A DNA stretch of 64,000 bases from Thalassovita litoralis (GTDB taxonomy: Bacteria; Pseudomonadota; Alphaproteobacteria; Rhodobacterales; Rhodobacteraceae). Location: contig NZ_FXTO01000004.1 in NCBI RefSeq assembly GCF_900182725.1, positions 124,001-188,000 of the forward strand. The letters are read 5' to 3'. Both the position numbers and the translations under genes were made by a program. A model generated the notes under the pieces. That model saw only the letters and a program-made list of their open reading frames with translations, did no database searches and was not told the DNA's origin. Shown one piece after another: positions 45,642 to 54,826 of this stretch. Each line of letters starts with the position of its first letter. Within the stretch, counting starts at the first letter, position 1.

Positions 45642-46469
45642 TCAGCCCCCCAAGAACGATTGGCGGACTTCGGGATCGGCCAGAAGATCCTTGCCGGTGC
45701 CGGTATGGGCATTCGCCCCTTGCACCAGAACATACCCCTTGTCCGCGATTTCCAGCGCTTGCCGGGCGTTTTGTTCCACCATCAGGATGGAAATGCCGGT
45801 CCGCGCCACTTCGATGATGCGATCAAACAGCTCATCCATGACGATCGGGGACACGCCTGCCGTGGGTTCATCCAGCAGCAGCACCTTGGGCTGGGTCATC
45901 AGGGCGCGGCCCACGGCCACCTGTTGACGCTGCCCGCCGGACAATTCGCCCGCCGCCTGCCGCCGCTTTTCCTTGAGGATCGGGAACAGGTCATACACCT
46001 GTGCCATCGTATCGCGGTAATCGTCGCGCCGGATAAAGGCACCCATTTCCAGATTTTCCTCGACCGTCATCGAGGTGAAGATATTGCTGGTCTGCGGCAC
46101 GAAGCCCATGCCCTTGACCACGCGATCCTGTGGCGACAGGTCGGTGATGTCTTCGCCGTCCAGCCGCACCGCGCCCTGACGCAGGTTCAGCATCCCAAAG
46201 GTGGCCTTCATCGCGGTGGATTTGCCAGCGCCGTTGGGACCGACGATCACCGCGATTTCGCCCTTGTTCACGGCGATGGTGCAATTGTGCAGAATATCGG
46301 GGCCGGTTTTGCCATAGCCGCCGGTCATGCTGTCCCCGATCAGGAAAGCGTCGCCCGTGTGCATCTTCGCAGCCGATCCGGGAGCAGAATCCATATGCCC
46401 GCCGCCGCTGCGATTGGTGATCGAGGCATCGTGATTGCCGTGATCGTCCTGATAGGGATTACCGCTCAT
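45642..46469 (-). CDS. livF: ABC transporter ATP-binding protein LivF
   Basis: The 275-residue ATPase of the importer. The Walker A motif GPNGAGKST, the signature LSGGQRQQVAVGRALM and Walker B VLLLDEPTAGVSP are intact, followed by ILMVEQNARQALEIADKGYV. An unusual N-terminal extension of about 40 residues (rich in His, Gly and Asp, for example HGNHDASITNRSGGGH) precedes the ABC domain; LivF proteins usually start near the domain. The ATG at 46469 overlaps the livG stop by one base; a GTG at 46472 is also in frame. Confidence 0.93.
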   Translation of the reverse strand: MSGNPYQDDHGNHDASITNRSGGGHMDSAPGSAAKMHTGDAFLIGDSMTGGYGKTGPDILHNCTIAVNKGEIAVIVGPNGAGKSTAMKATFGMLNLRQGAVRLDGEDITDLSPQDRVVKGMGFVPQTSNIFTSMTVEENLEMGAFIRRDDYRDTMAQVYDLFPILKEKRRQAAGELSGGQRQQVAVGRALMTQPKVLLLDEPTAGVSPIVMDELFDRIIEVARTGISILMVEQNARQALEIADKGYVLVQGANAHTGTGKDLLADPEVRQSFLGG

Positions 46470-47251
46470 CACGCACCCACCTTATCTTTGTTTTTCAGTC
46501 CGGTGCCCAAATAGGCCTCGATCACTTGTTCGTTGGCCTTGATTTCCGCCAGTGTGCCCTCGGCCAGAACCTTGCCTTCGGCCATGCAGATCACCGGATC
46601 ACAAATCTTGTCGATGAAATCCATGTCATGTTCGATCACCACAAAGGTATAGCCGCGTTCGGTGTTCAACTGTTTGATCGCGTCGGCGATGGTGTACAGC
46701 AGCGTGCGGTTCACACCTGCACCCACCTCGTCCAGAAACACGATCTTGGCATCCACCATCATGGTGCGGCCCAGTTCCAGCAGTTTTTTCTGCCCGCCCG
46801 ATACCTCGCCCGCCTTCAGATCGGCGATATGTTCGATGGTCAGGAATTCCAGAACCTCGTCCGCCTTGGCGCGCAGGGCGCGTTCTTCGTCCGCGATGCG
46901 TTTGCGCCCGAACCAAGTGTTCCACAGGGTTTCCCCCGATTGCCCGCCCGGCACCATCATCAGGTTTTCGCGGCAGGTCATGGAACTGAATTCATGCGCA
47001 ATCTGGAAGGTGCGCAGCAGCCCCTTGTGAAACAACTCATGCGGCGGCAGGCCGGTAATGTCTTCGCCCTGCATGGTGATGCGGCCCGATGTGGGCGGCA
47101 AAACCCCGGCAATTACGTTGAACAGGGTGGTTTTCCCGGCGCCGTTTGGCCCGATCAACCCGGTGATTGATCCCTGTTGAATGGTCAGCGAGGCGCCATC
47201 TACGGCATGGAACCCGCCAAAGTGCTTATGAACGTCCTCGACGACAATCAT
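46469..47251 (-). CDS. livG: ABC transporter ATP-binding protein LivG
   Basis: The 260-residue partner ATPase. Walker [17 protein letters not shown], family segment [20 protein letters not shown], signature [16 protein letters not shown] and Walker [13 protein letters not shown] are present. The Walker B Glu of the usual DEP is DEV here, still with the Glu. ATG 47251 follows GGGGGA at a good distance; ATG 47257 (MPMIVVED) is the alternative. livK lies upstream beyond a hairpin. Confidence 0.93.
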   Translation of the reverse strand: MIVVEDVHKHFGGFHAVDGASLTIQQGSITGLIGPNGAGKTTLFNVIAGVLPPTSGRITMQGEDITGLPPHELFHKGLLRTFQIAHEFSSMTCRENLMMVPGGQSGETLWNTWFGRKRIADEERALRAKADEVLEFLTIEHIADLKAGEVSGGQKKLLELGRTMMVDAKIVFLDEVGAGVNRTLLYTIADAIKQLNTERGYTFVVIEHDMDFIDKICDPVICMAEGKVLAEGTLAEIKANEQVIEAYLGTGLKNKDKVGA

Positions 47252-47295
47252 AGGCATCCCCCGTCTATATGCGCATTTTCGCGCTGTCTTATGGA

Positions 47296-47322
47296 AACAG
47301 CCCGGCACATGGCCGGGCTGTT
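47296..47322 (-). terminator. Intercistronic hairpin between livK and livG
   Basis: An 11-bp stem AACAGCCCGGC (47296-47306) and GCCGGGCTGTT (47312-47322) has only a short U-run on the minus strand. It may let livK be made in excess over the rest of the transporter. Confidence 0.6.
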
Positions 47323-47341
47323 CAGTGGCGTCAAGCCTGAC

Positions 47342-48529
47342 TTAGCGGTATTTCACCGTGGTGATCTTACCGTCTTTCAGTTCGATTTCGCGATAACCAC
47401 CAGCCGCTTCGCCGCCGCCGATCATTTCCACTGCGGTTGCGCCGACATAGTCAACGTCACCGCCAGCGGCCAGAATTTCCAGCGCCTTGCCCAGTTGGCC
47501 GGGATAGATTTTTTCACCGGGTGCGTTGGCCACATCCATGATTTTGCCTTTGTAGTCGCCCGGTTCCATCGAACCAGCCGCCTGCATGGCCAACAGGATC
47601 AGGGCCGCAGCGTCATAGGATTCACCGACATAGGGGCCGTCACCGTTTTCGATGCCTGCCGCTTTGACGATGTCCGCCATCATGGCCGCGCCTTCGCTTT
47701 CGGTGCCGGGAACGGTGCCGATCGAGCCATCAATATCCGCGCCGAAATTGGTTTCCAGCGCCGAACCGATCATGCCGTCGGGCATGACGAACATGTCAAA
47801 TGCGCCGGTATCCAGCGAAGCGCGGATGATGCCTGCGCCGCCCTGATCGACGTAACCGGCCACAACCAGCGCATCGCCACCAGCCGAGGCCAGTGCGCCC
47901 ACTTCGGCGGAATAGTCGGCTTTGCCATCTTCATGTGCGGCGGTGGTGGTGACTTTGCCGCCTGCGGCTTCGTAAGCAGCGGCAAAGCTGTCGGCCAGAC
48001 CCTTGCCATAGTCGTTGTTGGTATAGGTCAGCGCAACCGATTTGATCCCGCGTTCAATCAGAACCTCGGTCAGAACCTGACCCTGACGCGCATCCGACGG
48101 GGCGGTGCGGAAAAACAGGCCGTTATCTTCGACGCTGGACAGCGCCGGAGAGGTCGCAGAGGGCGAAATCATCACCATGCCATTCGGCACGGCCACATTG
48201 GCCAGAACCGCGCCGGTCACGCCCGAACAATCCGCGCCCATGATGCCTTTGACACCTTCCGAGGTAATCAGACGTTCGGCAGCAGCAGCGGCAGCGCCGG
48301 AGTCAACGCAGGTCGAATCCGCGCGCACGGGGGTTACGGTTGCACCACCCAGCAGTTTACCGCTGGCGGATACTTCCGCCATGGCCAGTTCGCCACCTGC
48401 GGCCATGGCCGGGGTCAGCGATTCGATTGGGCCGGTGAAGCCCAGAATCACGCCCAGTTTAACTTCGTTGGCCAAAGCCGGGCCTGCCATCAGGGCCGTC
48501 GCAACCGAGGCCATCAGAAACTTTTTCAT
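47342..48529 (-). CDS. livK: ABC transporter substrate-binding protein (LivK-type)
   Basis: The 395-residue periplasmic binding protein of the importer. A signal peptide (MKKFLMASVATALMAGPALA) is followed by the type-1 periplasmic binding fold: VKLGVILGFTGPIESLTPAM, ADCSGVTGAVLANVAVPNGM, FFRTAPSDARQGQVLTEVLI and VALTYTNNDYGKGLADSFAA. Type-1 LivK-like proteins bind branched-chain amino acids, but relatives bind amides or other compounds, so the substrate is not fixed. The start at 48529 follows GGGAGA. It is first in the liv operon, livK-livG-livF-livH-livM. Confidence 0.92.
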   Translation of the reverse strand: MKKFLMASVATALMAGPALANEVKLGVILGFTGPIESLTPAMAAGGELAMAEVSASGKLLGGATVTPVRADSTCVDSGAAAAAAERLITSEGVKGIMGADCSGVTGAVLANVAVPNGMVMISPSATSPALSSVEDNGLFFRTAPSDARQGQVLTEVLIERGIKSVALTYTNNDYGKGLADSFAAAYEAAGGKVTTTAAHEDGKADYSAEVGALASAGGDALVVAGYVDQGGAGIIRASLDTGAFDMFVMPDGMIGSALETNFGADIDGSIGTVPGTESEGAAMMADIVKAAGIENGDGPYVGESYDAAALILLAMQAAGSMEPGDYKGKIMDVANAPGEKIYPGQLGKALEILAAGGDVDYVGATAVEMIGGGEAAGGYREIELKDGKITTVKYR

Positions 48530-49069
48530 AACTATCTCCCAAGTGTTGGAACAAAGGTCCGGTCTGAACCCTATCCGCGGCTTTTCAAAAAGAAAAGTGC
48601 CTTCGAGCGCTGTCAGGGGCGCGGGGGGATGTCCGGGACATTCGATATTTTCAGACTGCGGTCTAATCGGGAAAAGCGCAAGAAAAACCAAGAAAGAAGC
48701 CATATTTTCAAGGGGAAAATGCTTGCCGCATAAAGGTGAGGAGGGCGTAATGCTGTGGTTTGGATGGGGCCGCCAAAGCCATTGCCGATTTTGGCGCCCA
48801 AAGCTGACGTAAGGGCAGAGCGGGCCTGCGACCGTCTGGCTGTCAAGGTTTTCCGGGGGCGATTCTGCTTGTCGACGGCCGGATCAGCGCGGGGCAAAGC
48901 GGGTTGTGCCGCCTTGGCCTTTGGCTGTGCCTTGGAGGGCGTCATGCGTATTTTTGGCAAGATGAAACGCAAGGCCGCTTTCCGTTTCGGTGCATGAACC
49001 TTCGCTGTTGGTAAGGCTAATGCATTTGGGGCGGGGCAGAAGACTACGCCCGCCGCCTGTGTGTGGCGT
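48530..49069. other. Gene-poor stretch of 540 bases
   Basis: It contains the livK promoter region on its left side and repeat copy C near 48948. An 80-codon plus-strand open frame (48755-48997) has an Arg/Ala/Cys-rich composition and runs through the repeat, so I do not call it a gene. No hairpin with a U-tract was found. Confidence 0.6.
48948..48974 (+). repeat. Dispersed intergenic repeat, copy C
   Basis: GTATTTTTGGCAAGATGAAA then CGCAAGG. It is identical to copy D (51719) over 27 bp. Confidence 0.75.
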
Positions 49070-50074
49070 TCAGCTTTCTGGCTTGGCACCGTGGCTGCCG
49101 CGTTCACGATAAGGGGTCGTGCTGTAATGTGCGCGATAGCATTTTGAAAAATGCGACGGGCTGGCAAAACCGCAGGCCAGTGCCACATTGATGACGCTCA
49201 TATCCGTTTGCATCAACAGGTTGCGCGCCTTTTGCAGCCGCAGTTCCATATAATAGCGTTTGGGAGAGCGGTTCAGGTAGCGCCGGAACAGACGTTCCAA
49301 CTGACGGGTGGACATGCCCACCTCTTGCGCCAGCGTGGCGGGGCTGATCGGTTCTTCGATATAGGCTTCCATTTTCTGAATGACCTGACCCAGTTTGGGG
49401 TGCCGTACCCCGATCCGGGTGGGGACGCTCAGGCGCTGGGTGTCCTGATCGGTGCGGATCGAACTGTAAATCTGCTGATCCGCGACCGCATTGGCCAATT
49501 CCGGGCCATAATCATCCGCGATGAAATTCAGCATCAGGTCAATCGACGACGTACCGCCCGCTGTGCTGAAACGGTTCCCATCCACCACGAAAACCGATTT
49601 CGTCAGGTCCACCTCGTCGAATTCTTCGGCAAAGCTATCCTGATTTTCCCAGTGGATCGTGGCGCGTTTGCCATCCAACAACCCGGCCTTGGCCAGCGTA
49701 TAGGTGGCGGTACACAGGCCGCCCATCATCAGCCCTTTGCGGGCTTCGCGGCGCATCCATGAAATCAACCGTTTGGTGGTGGCTTTCTGAACATGGATGC
49801 CGCCGCAGATCAGCACGGTATCATCGCGCAGAAGATCCACCAGATCGTCATCCAGTTTGAATTCGGTTCCGGCGGAACATTGGATCATGTCACCGCCTTC
49901 GCCGATCAGTTTCCATGTGTACAGTTCCCGCCCGGCCATGCGGTTGGCAATGCGCAGGCTGTCCAACGCCGAGGCAAAGCTGAGCAGGGTAAATTGCGGC
50001 AACAAAACAAAGACGAACCGGCGCGGTTTACCCGGTTGCGGTGTCACATCCACGATTTGGCGGTTGTCTTCCAT
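49070..50074 (-). CDS. GlxA-family AraC-type transcriptional regulator
   Basis: A 334-residue regulator with an N-terminal DJ-1/PfpI-like domain (FVFVLLPQFTLLSFASALDS; GGLCTATYTLAKAGLLDGK, about residues 118-136) and a C-terminal AraC domain (ATLAQEVGMSTRQLERLFR; INVALACGFASPSHFSKCYR). Relatives with this layout include GbdR and CdhR, which sense glycine betaine or carnitine metabolites, but no such catabolic genes are seen here. It is divergent from aroG with 178 nt between the starts. Confidence 0.88.
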   Translation of the reverse strand: MEDNRQIVDVTPQPGKPRRFVFVLLPQFTLLSFASALDSLRIANRMAGRELYTWKLIGEGGDMIQCSAGTEFKLDDDLVDLLRDDTVLICGGIHVQKATTKRLISWMRREARKGLMMGGLCTATYTLAKAGLLDGKRATIHWENQDSFAEEFDEVDLTKSVFVVDGNRFSTAGGTSSIDLMLNFIADDYGPELANAVADQQIYSSIRTDQDTQRLSVPTRIGVRHPKLGQVIQKMEAYIEEPISPATLAQEVGMSTRQLERLFRRYLNRSPKRYYMELRLQKARNLLMQTDMSVINVALACGFASPSHFSKCYRAHYSTTPYRERGSHGAKPES

Positions 50075-50252
50075 GACGAGGGGTCTTTCTGCAAACTGGC
50101 GGATACTTGATCAGGTTTGCGCGTCCCCTTCAAGAGCCGCTGAACGCGACGGACCAATGTCGTAAAAAGAAGTCCGTTTTTGCGTATGGCCTAGCCCTTT
50201 GTGATTCTGTATAGATAGCCACCTGAAACACAAGACCAACCGGAGTGGAACG

Positions 50253-51620
50253 ATGAGTGAGTGGCAAAAAACCGATTGGCGCGCCAAGCCCAGGGTTCAG
50301 ATGCCCGACTATACGGATGCGGCAGCCCTGAACACTGTTGAGGCGCAGCTTTCCAAATATCCGCCTCTGGTCTTTGCCGGGGAAGCACGCAAGCTGAAAA
50401 AAGCGCTTGGGGCCGCGTCGCGGGGCGAGGCGTTCTTGTTGCAGGGCGGCGATTGCGCCGAAAGCTTCGACCAGTTCAGCGCCAACGCGATCCGCGACAC
50501 CTTCAAGGTGATGCTGCAAATGGCGATGGTGCTGACCTTTGGCGCCAAGGTGCCGGTGGTCAAGGTGGGCCGGATGGCAGGCCAGTTCGCTAAGCCGCGT
50601 TCAGCCCCAATGGAAACGGTGGATGGGCTGGAACTGCCCAGCTATCGCGGTGACATCATCAACGAGCTGGATTTCAATGCCAAGGCGCGTATTCCCGATC
50701 CGGCCAAGATGTTGCAGGCCTATACCCAATCAGCGGCGACGCTGAACCTGCTGCGGGCGTTTTCGACCGGCGGCTATGCGGACGTGCATCAGGTTCACCA
50801 ATGGACGCTGGGATTCACCGAAAGCGAAAAAGCTACCAAGTATCGCGAAATGGCGAACCGGATTTCCGATACGCTGGATTTCATGAAGGCCGCAGGCGTT
50901 GACAGCGCGTCGAACCATTCGCTGCAAACCGTGGATTTCTATACCAGCCACGAGGCGTTGCTGCTGGAATACGAAGAGGCGCTGACGCGTCTGGATTCCA
51001 CCAGTGGAAAATGGCTGGCCGGGTCCGGGCATATGCTGTGGATCGGCGACCGTACCCGTCAGCCTGACGGGGCGCATGTGGAATTCCTGCGTGGGGTGCT
51101 GAACCCGATTGGTCTGAAATGTGGGCCGACCACAACCGCCGAAGATCTGAAGGTGCTGCTGAACAAGCTGAACCCAACGAACGAGGCCGGTCGCCTGACC
51201 CTGATCGCGCGGTTTGGCGCGGGCAAGGTGGGGGAACACCTGCCGCGCCTGATCAAGGCGGTTCAGGAAGAAGGCGCGAATGTGGTCTGGTCTTGTGATC
51301 CGATGCACGGCAACACGATCAAATCGGCTACGGGCTATAAAACCCGCCCGTTTGAATCCGTGCTGCGCGAGGTGCAGGAATTCTTTGCGATCCACCGCGC
51401 CGAAGGCACGATCCCCGGCGGTGTGCATTTTGAAATGACCGGGCAGGACGTGACCGAATGCACCGGCGGCGTCCGTGCCGTGACCGAAGAAAACCTGTCG
51501 GATCGGTATCATACCGCTTGCGATCCGCGTCTGAATGCCTCGCAATCGCTGGAACTGGCGTTTCTGGTGGCCGAAGAATTGTCGGCGATGCGGCAGGAAA
51601 AGCAGGCCGAAGCCGTCTGA
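50253..51620 (+). CDS. aroG: 3-deoxy-7-phosphoheptulonate synthase, class II
   Basis: DAHP synthase condenses PEP and erythrose-4-phosphate, the entry into the shikimate pathway. The 455 residues are the class II (plant/Mycobacterium) type: [37 protein letters not shown] with the metal-site Cys, [32 protein letters not shown] and [18 protein letters not shown]. Ribosome-binding site CGGAG lies upstream and a strong terminator follows at 51644, so it is likely monocistronic. Confidence 0.95.
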   Translation: MSEWQKTDWRAKPRVQMPDYTDAAALNTVEAQLSKYPPLVFAGEARKLKKALGAASRGEAFLLQGGDCAESFDQFSANAIRDTFKVMLQMAMVLTFGAKVPVVKVGRMAGQFAKPRSAPMETVDGLELPSYRGDIINELDFNAKARIPDPAKMLQAYTQSAATLNLLRAFSTGGYADVHQVHQWTLGFTESEKATKYREMANRISDTLDFMKAAGVDSASNHSLQTVDFYTSHEALLLEYEEALTRLDSTSGKWLAGSGHMLWIGDRTRQPDGAHVEFLRGVLNPIGLKCGPTTTAEDLKVLLNKLNPTNEAGRLTLIARFGAGKVGEHLPRLIKAVQEEGANVVWSCDPMHGNTIKSATGYKTRPFESVLREVQEFFAIHRAEGTIPGGVHFEMTGQDVTECTGGVRAVTEENLSDRYHTACDPRLNASQSLELAFLVAEELSAMRQEKQAEAV

Positions 51621-51643
51621 TCCTGCAACCGTGCCGAATATAG

Positions 51644-51672
51644 AAAACGCGCCCCATCCGGGCGCGTTTTTT
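51644..51672 (+). terminator. Rho-independent terminator after aroG
   Basis: An 11-bp perfect stem AAAACGCGCCC (51644-51654) and GGGCGCGTTTT (51660-51670) with loop CATCC continues into TT. Confidence 0.9.
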
Positions 51673-51718
51673 GTTTGTGCTTCACCTTGGACCGGGACGC
51701 GGGGCGCAAGGTTCGGCA

Positions 51719-51747
51719 TTGAGTATTTTTGGCAAGATGAAACGCAA
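51719..51747 (+). repeat. Dispersed intergenic repeat, copy D
   Basis: TTGAGTATTTTTGGCAAGAT then GAAACGCAAGG. It matches copy C over 27 bp. It lies between convergent aroG and the PAS gene, 7 nt from the PAS stop codon. Confidence 0.75.
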
Positions 51748-51754
51748 GGGGCGC

Positions 51755-52465
51755 TCACCCTTCGGGCTGAACCAAGCGCAGATACGGGTGCCGGGCCGTG
51801 CGGTTCGGGTGGCGCTGGTCCGGTTGGTCAAAGGGCTGCGGCGGTTCCGCCATGCTGTATATCTGGTTGGGCGTTGCACGGGGAAGCGGCACCGCACCGG
51901 AGAGCGGGTGCAGATTTTGGGCCGCCATGACAAAGCGGCGCGGGGCGCGACCGATGCAGCCTTGGGTACACAGACACCCAAGCGCCTGCGTGATCCGATT
52001 GTCACGGTCGGTCAGCGGCAGGATGATCAACCGCGCCTGACATTTAGGTTTGCCAAGCGCCCGTTCTGCGGACAGGTCCATGATCAGCCGCGCCGGGGCG
52101 CTGAACACCTGTTCCAGATAGTCGGCAAAGCGGCCACGGTTTTGTGGGGCGATCAGGGCCGACAAGGGCATTCCGCGCACATCCATGCCCATCAGGTCGT
52201 TCAGATGCGATCCGGCCAGCCGCAGCCGCGCGATACCCGGCGCAATCCGTTCCACAAGAAAGGCATGGGATAGCGCGCCTTCGATTCCGCGCGGGTCGAT
52301 TTCCAGCCGCTCCGGCACCTGACGCGAGCCTTTTAGCGCGGTCCAATAGGCCTCGACCTCGGATATTTGCGGGAAACCGCCCTGCATCAGATGCGCCCCG
52401 ATCCCGATCACATTTCCACCAAAAGGGCCGCGCCCCCGGTGGGTTTTATTTCCACCAAATACCAT
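51755..52465 (-). CDS. PAS-domain protein (PAS_5 family)
   Basis: A 236-residue single-domain PAS protein. The segment PQISEVEAYWTALKGSRQVP leads into the PAS core: HAFLVERIAPGIARLRLAGS, HLNDLMGMDVRGMPLSALIA, and ARLIILPLTDRDNRITQALG. This fits PAS_5 (alphaproteobacterial single-domain PAS proteins). A Pro/Arg-rich C-terminal tail (residues about 200-236) follows. No enzymatic output domain is seen. It is divergent from yicC, and the shared 260-nt region contains CtrA-like sites. Start at ATG 52465. Confidence 0.82.
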   Translation of the reverse strand: MVFGGNKTHRGRGPFGGNVIGIGAHLMQGGFPQISEVEAYWTALKGSRQVPERLEIDPRGIEGALSHAFLVERIAPGIARLRLAGSHLNDLMGMDVRGMPLSALIAPQNRGRFADYLEQVFSAPARLIMDLSAERALGKPKCQARLIILPLTDRDNRITQALGCLCTQGCIGRAPRRFVMAAQNLHPLSGAVPLPRATPNQIYSMAEPPQPFDQPDQRHPNRTARHPYLRLVQPEG

Positions 52466-52543
52466 GACAAACCACCCCAGGTTTTTCGTGTCCCCCCGCT
52501 TTGACCTGAAACCATTCGTTTACATAGGTTTCACATTCAAAGC

Positions 52544-52565
52544 TTACCCAAGTGTTAACTTAACC
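52544..52565. promoter_or_regulatory. CtrA-like site between the PAS_5 gene and yicC
   Basis: TTAC (52544-52547), 7 nt, TTAAC (52555-52559) has one mismatch to TTAA-N7-TTAAC and is directly followed by TTAACC (52560-52565). A further GGTTAACC lies at 52602-52609. The site is about 80 nt upstream of the PAS_5 start. Confidence 0.45.
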
Positions 52566-52725
52566 GGATTGATAAAAATTGCAGTCGAAATCGAGGCAAA
52601 TGGTTAACCCCTTGGGGGATAGCAAGGGGCGGGGCGTGGTGCTTCGGCTTGCCCCCGGTGGTCAAAATGGCATAGGGCATAGCGCAGCCTGTTCCATAAG
52701 GGGCCGCCAGAAGAAGGAGACTGCC

Positions 52726-53613
52726 TTGATCAGATCAATGACCGGATTTGCCTCGGGCACCGGAGAGCGCGCGCCCTTTTCATGGGCGTGGGAATTGCGG
52801 TCGGTGAATGCCAAGGGGCTGGATTTGCGCCTGCGGGTGCCGGACTGGATCGAAGGGCTGGAAACGGCCCTGCGCGGGGTTCTGGGTAAATCACTGGGGC
52901 GGGGCAGTGTCACGCTGTCGCTTCGATTGTCGCGTGATGACACCGCCGGAACGCTGACCCTGAACGAATCCGCGCTGGAGGCAGCGCTGGAGGCCATGAA
53001 GCAGATAGAAGACCGCGCCATCGCTGCGGGGCTGTCGCTGACACCTGCCAATGCGGCCGATTTGTTGGGGTTGCGCGGCGTTGTGGAAACCCGCAGCGCC
53101 GACGATGACACAACCGCGCTGCAAAAGACGCTGGTGGCCGATTTTCAAACCGTTCTGGCAAAGTTTCTGGATATGCGGGCGTCCGAAGGGCGGGCGTTGC
53201 AGGATATTCTGACCCGTCAGACCGATCAGATTGCCGCATTGGTTCAGGCCGCCCATACTGCGGTAGTGACCCGCAAGGACGATATGGATCGCAGCCTGCG
53301 GGCCGCGTTGGAACGGGTGCTGACCCATACAGATGCGGATGAACAGCGGATCGCACAGGAATTGGCGATGATCGCCGTGAAATCCGATGTGACCGAGGAA
53401 CTGGACCGTCTGACCGCCCATATTGATGCCGCCCGCGAATTGCTGGCGCAAACCGGGCCGGTGGGCCGTAAGCTGGATTTCCTGATGCAGGAGTTCAACC
53501 GCGAAGCTAATACGCTGTGTTCCAAATCCCAAAATACCGACCTGACCCGCGTGGGGCTGGAATTGAAAACCGTCATCGACCAGATGCGCGAACAGGTCCA
53601 GAATGTTGAATAA
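52726..53613 (+). CDS. yicC: YicC-family endoribonuclease
   Basis: A 295-residue YicC-family protein; members act as RNases and are linked to stationary-phase survival. The N-terminus [11 protein letters not shown] and C-terminus [20 protein letters not shown] with [20 protein letters not shown] are hallmarks. The start is taken as TTG 52726 because AAGGAG (52714-52719) is 6 nt upstream and the resulting protein begins with the family's MIRSMTGF; the ATG at 52738 would be 18 nt from it. It overlaps gmk by 11 nt, as these genes commonly pair. Confidence 0.9.
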   Translation: MIRSMTGFASGTGERAPFSWAWELRSVNAKGLDLRLRVPDWIEGLETALRGVLGKSLGRGSVTLSLRLSRDDTAGTLTLNESALEAALEAMKQIEDRAIAAGLSLTPANAADLLGLRGVVETRSADDDTTALQKTLVADFQTVLAKFLDMRASEGRALQDILTRQTDQIAALVQAAHTAVVTRKDDMDRSLRAALERVLTHTDADEQRIAQELAMIAVKSDVTEELDRLTAHIDAARELLAQTGPVGRKLDFLMQEFNREANTLCSKSQNTDLTRVGLELKTVIDQMREQVQNVE

Positions 53614-54268
53614 CCCAATGACACAGCCAATTCCCCGCCGCGGTCTTTTGATCATTCTGTCCTCGCCCTCGGGGGCTGGGAAATCCACGCTGACGGGCCG
53701 CCTGCGCGACTGGGATCCTGAAATCAGTTTCTCGGTATCCGCGACCACCCGCGACCCGCGCCCCGGCGAGGTGAACGGGCAGCATTACCATTTCATGACG
53801 CAGGACGATTTCCGCGCTGCCGTGGATCAGGACGACATGCTGGAACATGCACGGGTGTTCGGGAATTACTATGGTTCGCCCAAGGGGCCGATCCAGCAGG
53901 CGATAGAAAGCGGGCGTGATGTGCTGTTCGATATTGACTGGCAGGGGGCGCAGCAAATCCGCAATTCGTCGCTTGGGGCGCATACGCTTTCGATCTTTAT
54001 CCTGCCGCCGTCGATCACTGAATTGCACCGGCGTCTGGTGTCGCGCGGGCAGGACAGCGCCGAGGTGATTGCCGGGCGCATGGCCAAAAGCTGGGACGAG
54101 ATCAGCCATTGGGGCAGCTACGATTATGTGCTGATCAATGACGATCTGGACAAGACCGCCGCAGAATTGAAAACTATCGTCAGCGCCACACGTCTGCGCC
54201 GGGTGCAACAGCCCGCGCTGGTGGATCATGTGCGCAAATTGCAAACCGAATTCGAGGACTTGAAATGA
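53603..54268 (+). CDS. gmk: Guanylate kinase
   Basis: Gmk phosphorylates GMP to GDP, downstream of GuaB's product. The 221 residues have the P-loop [15 protein letters not shown] (about residues 20-34), the GMP-binding [19 protein letters not shown] and [17 protein letters not shown], and [18 protein letters not shown] 53603 overlaps yicC by 11 nt; ATG 53618 (MTQPIPRRG) is an alternative and would not change the domain. The stop overlaps the next gene by ATGA. Confidence 0.97.
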   Translation: MLNNPMTQPIPRRGLLIILSSPSGAGKSTLTGRLRDWDPEISFSVSATTRDPRPGEVNGQHYHFMTQDDFRAAVDQDDMLEHARVFGNYYGSPKGPIQQAIESGRDVLFDIDWQGAQQIRNSSLGAHTLSIFILPPSITELHRRLVSRGQDSAEVIAGRMAKSWDEISHWGSYDYVLINDDLDKTAAELKTIVSATRLRRVQQPALVDHVRKLQTEFEDLK

Positions 54269-54795
54269 CCCTGTACGCTTTGGATGGTAAATCCCCGCAA
54301 ACCCCGGAAAACGGTGATTTCTGGGTGGCGCCCGATGCCAATGTGATTGGCGATGTGGTGCTGGGCGAAGGGGCGTCGGTCTGGTTTGGCGCCACGTTGC
54401 GCGGCGATAACGAGGTGATCGCAATCGGGACCGGATCGAATGTGCAGGAAAACACCGTGATGCACACCGATATGGGCTATCCGTTGACGATTGGTGTGAA
54501 CTGCACCATCGGCCACAAGGCCATGCTGCATGGCTGCACCATCGGCGATAACACTCTGATTGGCATGGGGGCGACTATTCTGAACGGCGCCAAGATCGGT
54601 AAAAACTGCCTGATCGGTGCAAATGCCCTGATCACCGAGGGCAAGGAAATCCCCGATGGCAGTCTGGTCATGGGCAGCCCCGGCAAGGTGGTGCGTGAAC
54701 TGGACGCCGACGCAATCCAGCGCCTGACGATGAGCGCCCTGCATTATCAGGAAAACGCGCGTCGGTTCCGGGCCGGATTGACCCCGGTCGCGTAA
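54265..54795 (+). CDS. Gamma-class carbonic anhydrase-like hexapeptide protein
   Basis: A 176-residue left-handed beta-helix protein of the gamma-carbonic anhydrase family. Hexapeptide turns are clear ([39 protein letters not shown]). Three zinc-type histidines are at [14 protein letters not shown] and MLHG, the family spacing. Activity is not certain, since many members (YrdA type) are not active carbonic anhydrases. The start overlaps the gmk stop (ATGA). phoR starts 31 nt downstream. Confidence 0.88.
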   Translation: MTLYALDGKSPQTPENGDFWVAPDANVIGDVVLGEGASVWFGATLRGDNEVIAIGTGSNVQENTVMHTDMGYPLTIGVNCTIGHKAMLHGCTIGDNTLIGMGATILNGAKIGKNCLIGANALITEGKEIPDGSLVMGSPGKVVRELDADAIQRLTMSALHYQENARRFRAGLTPVA

Positions 54796-54826
54796 TTCTA
54801 TCGAACGGGCAGGGGCCGCGCGGGAT

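Noticed and set aside
48755-48997. An 80-codon plus-strand open frame in the gap before the GlxA-type gene
   Set aside because: Biased composition, no ribosome-binding site, and it runs through dispersed repeat copy C.
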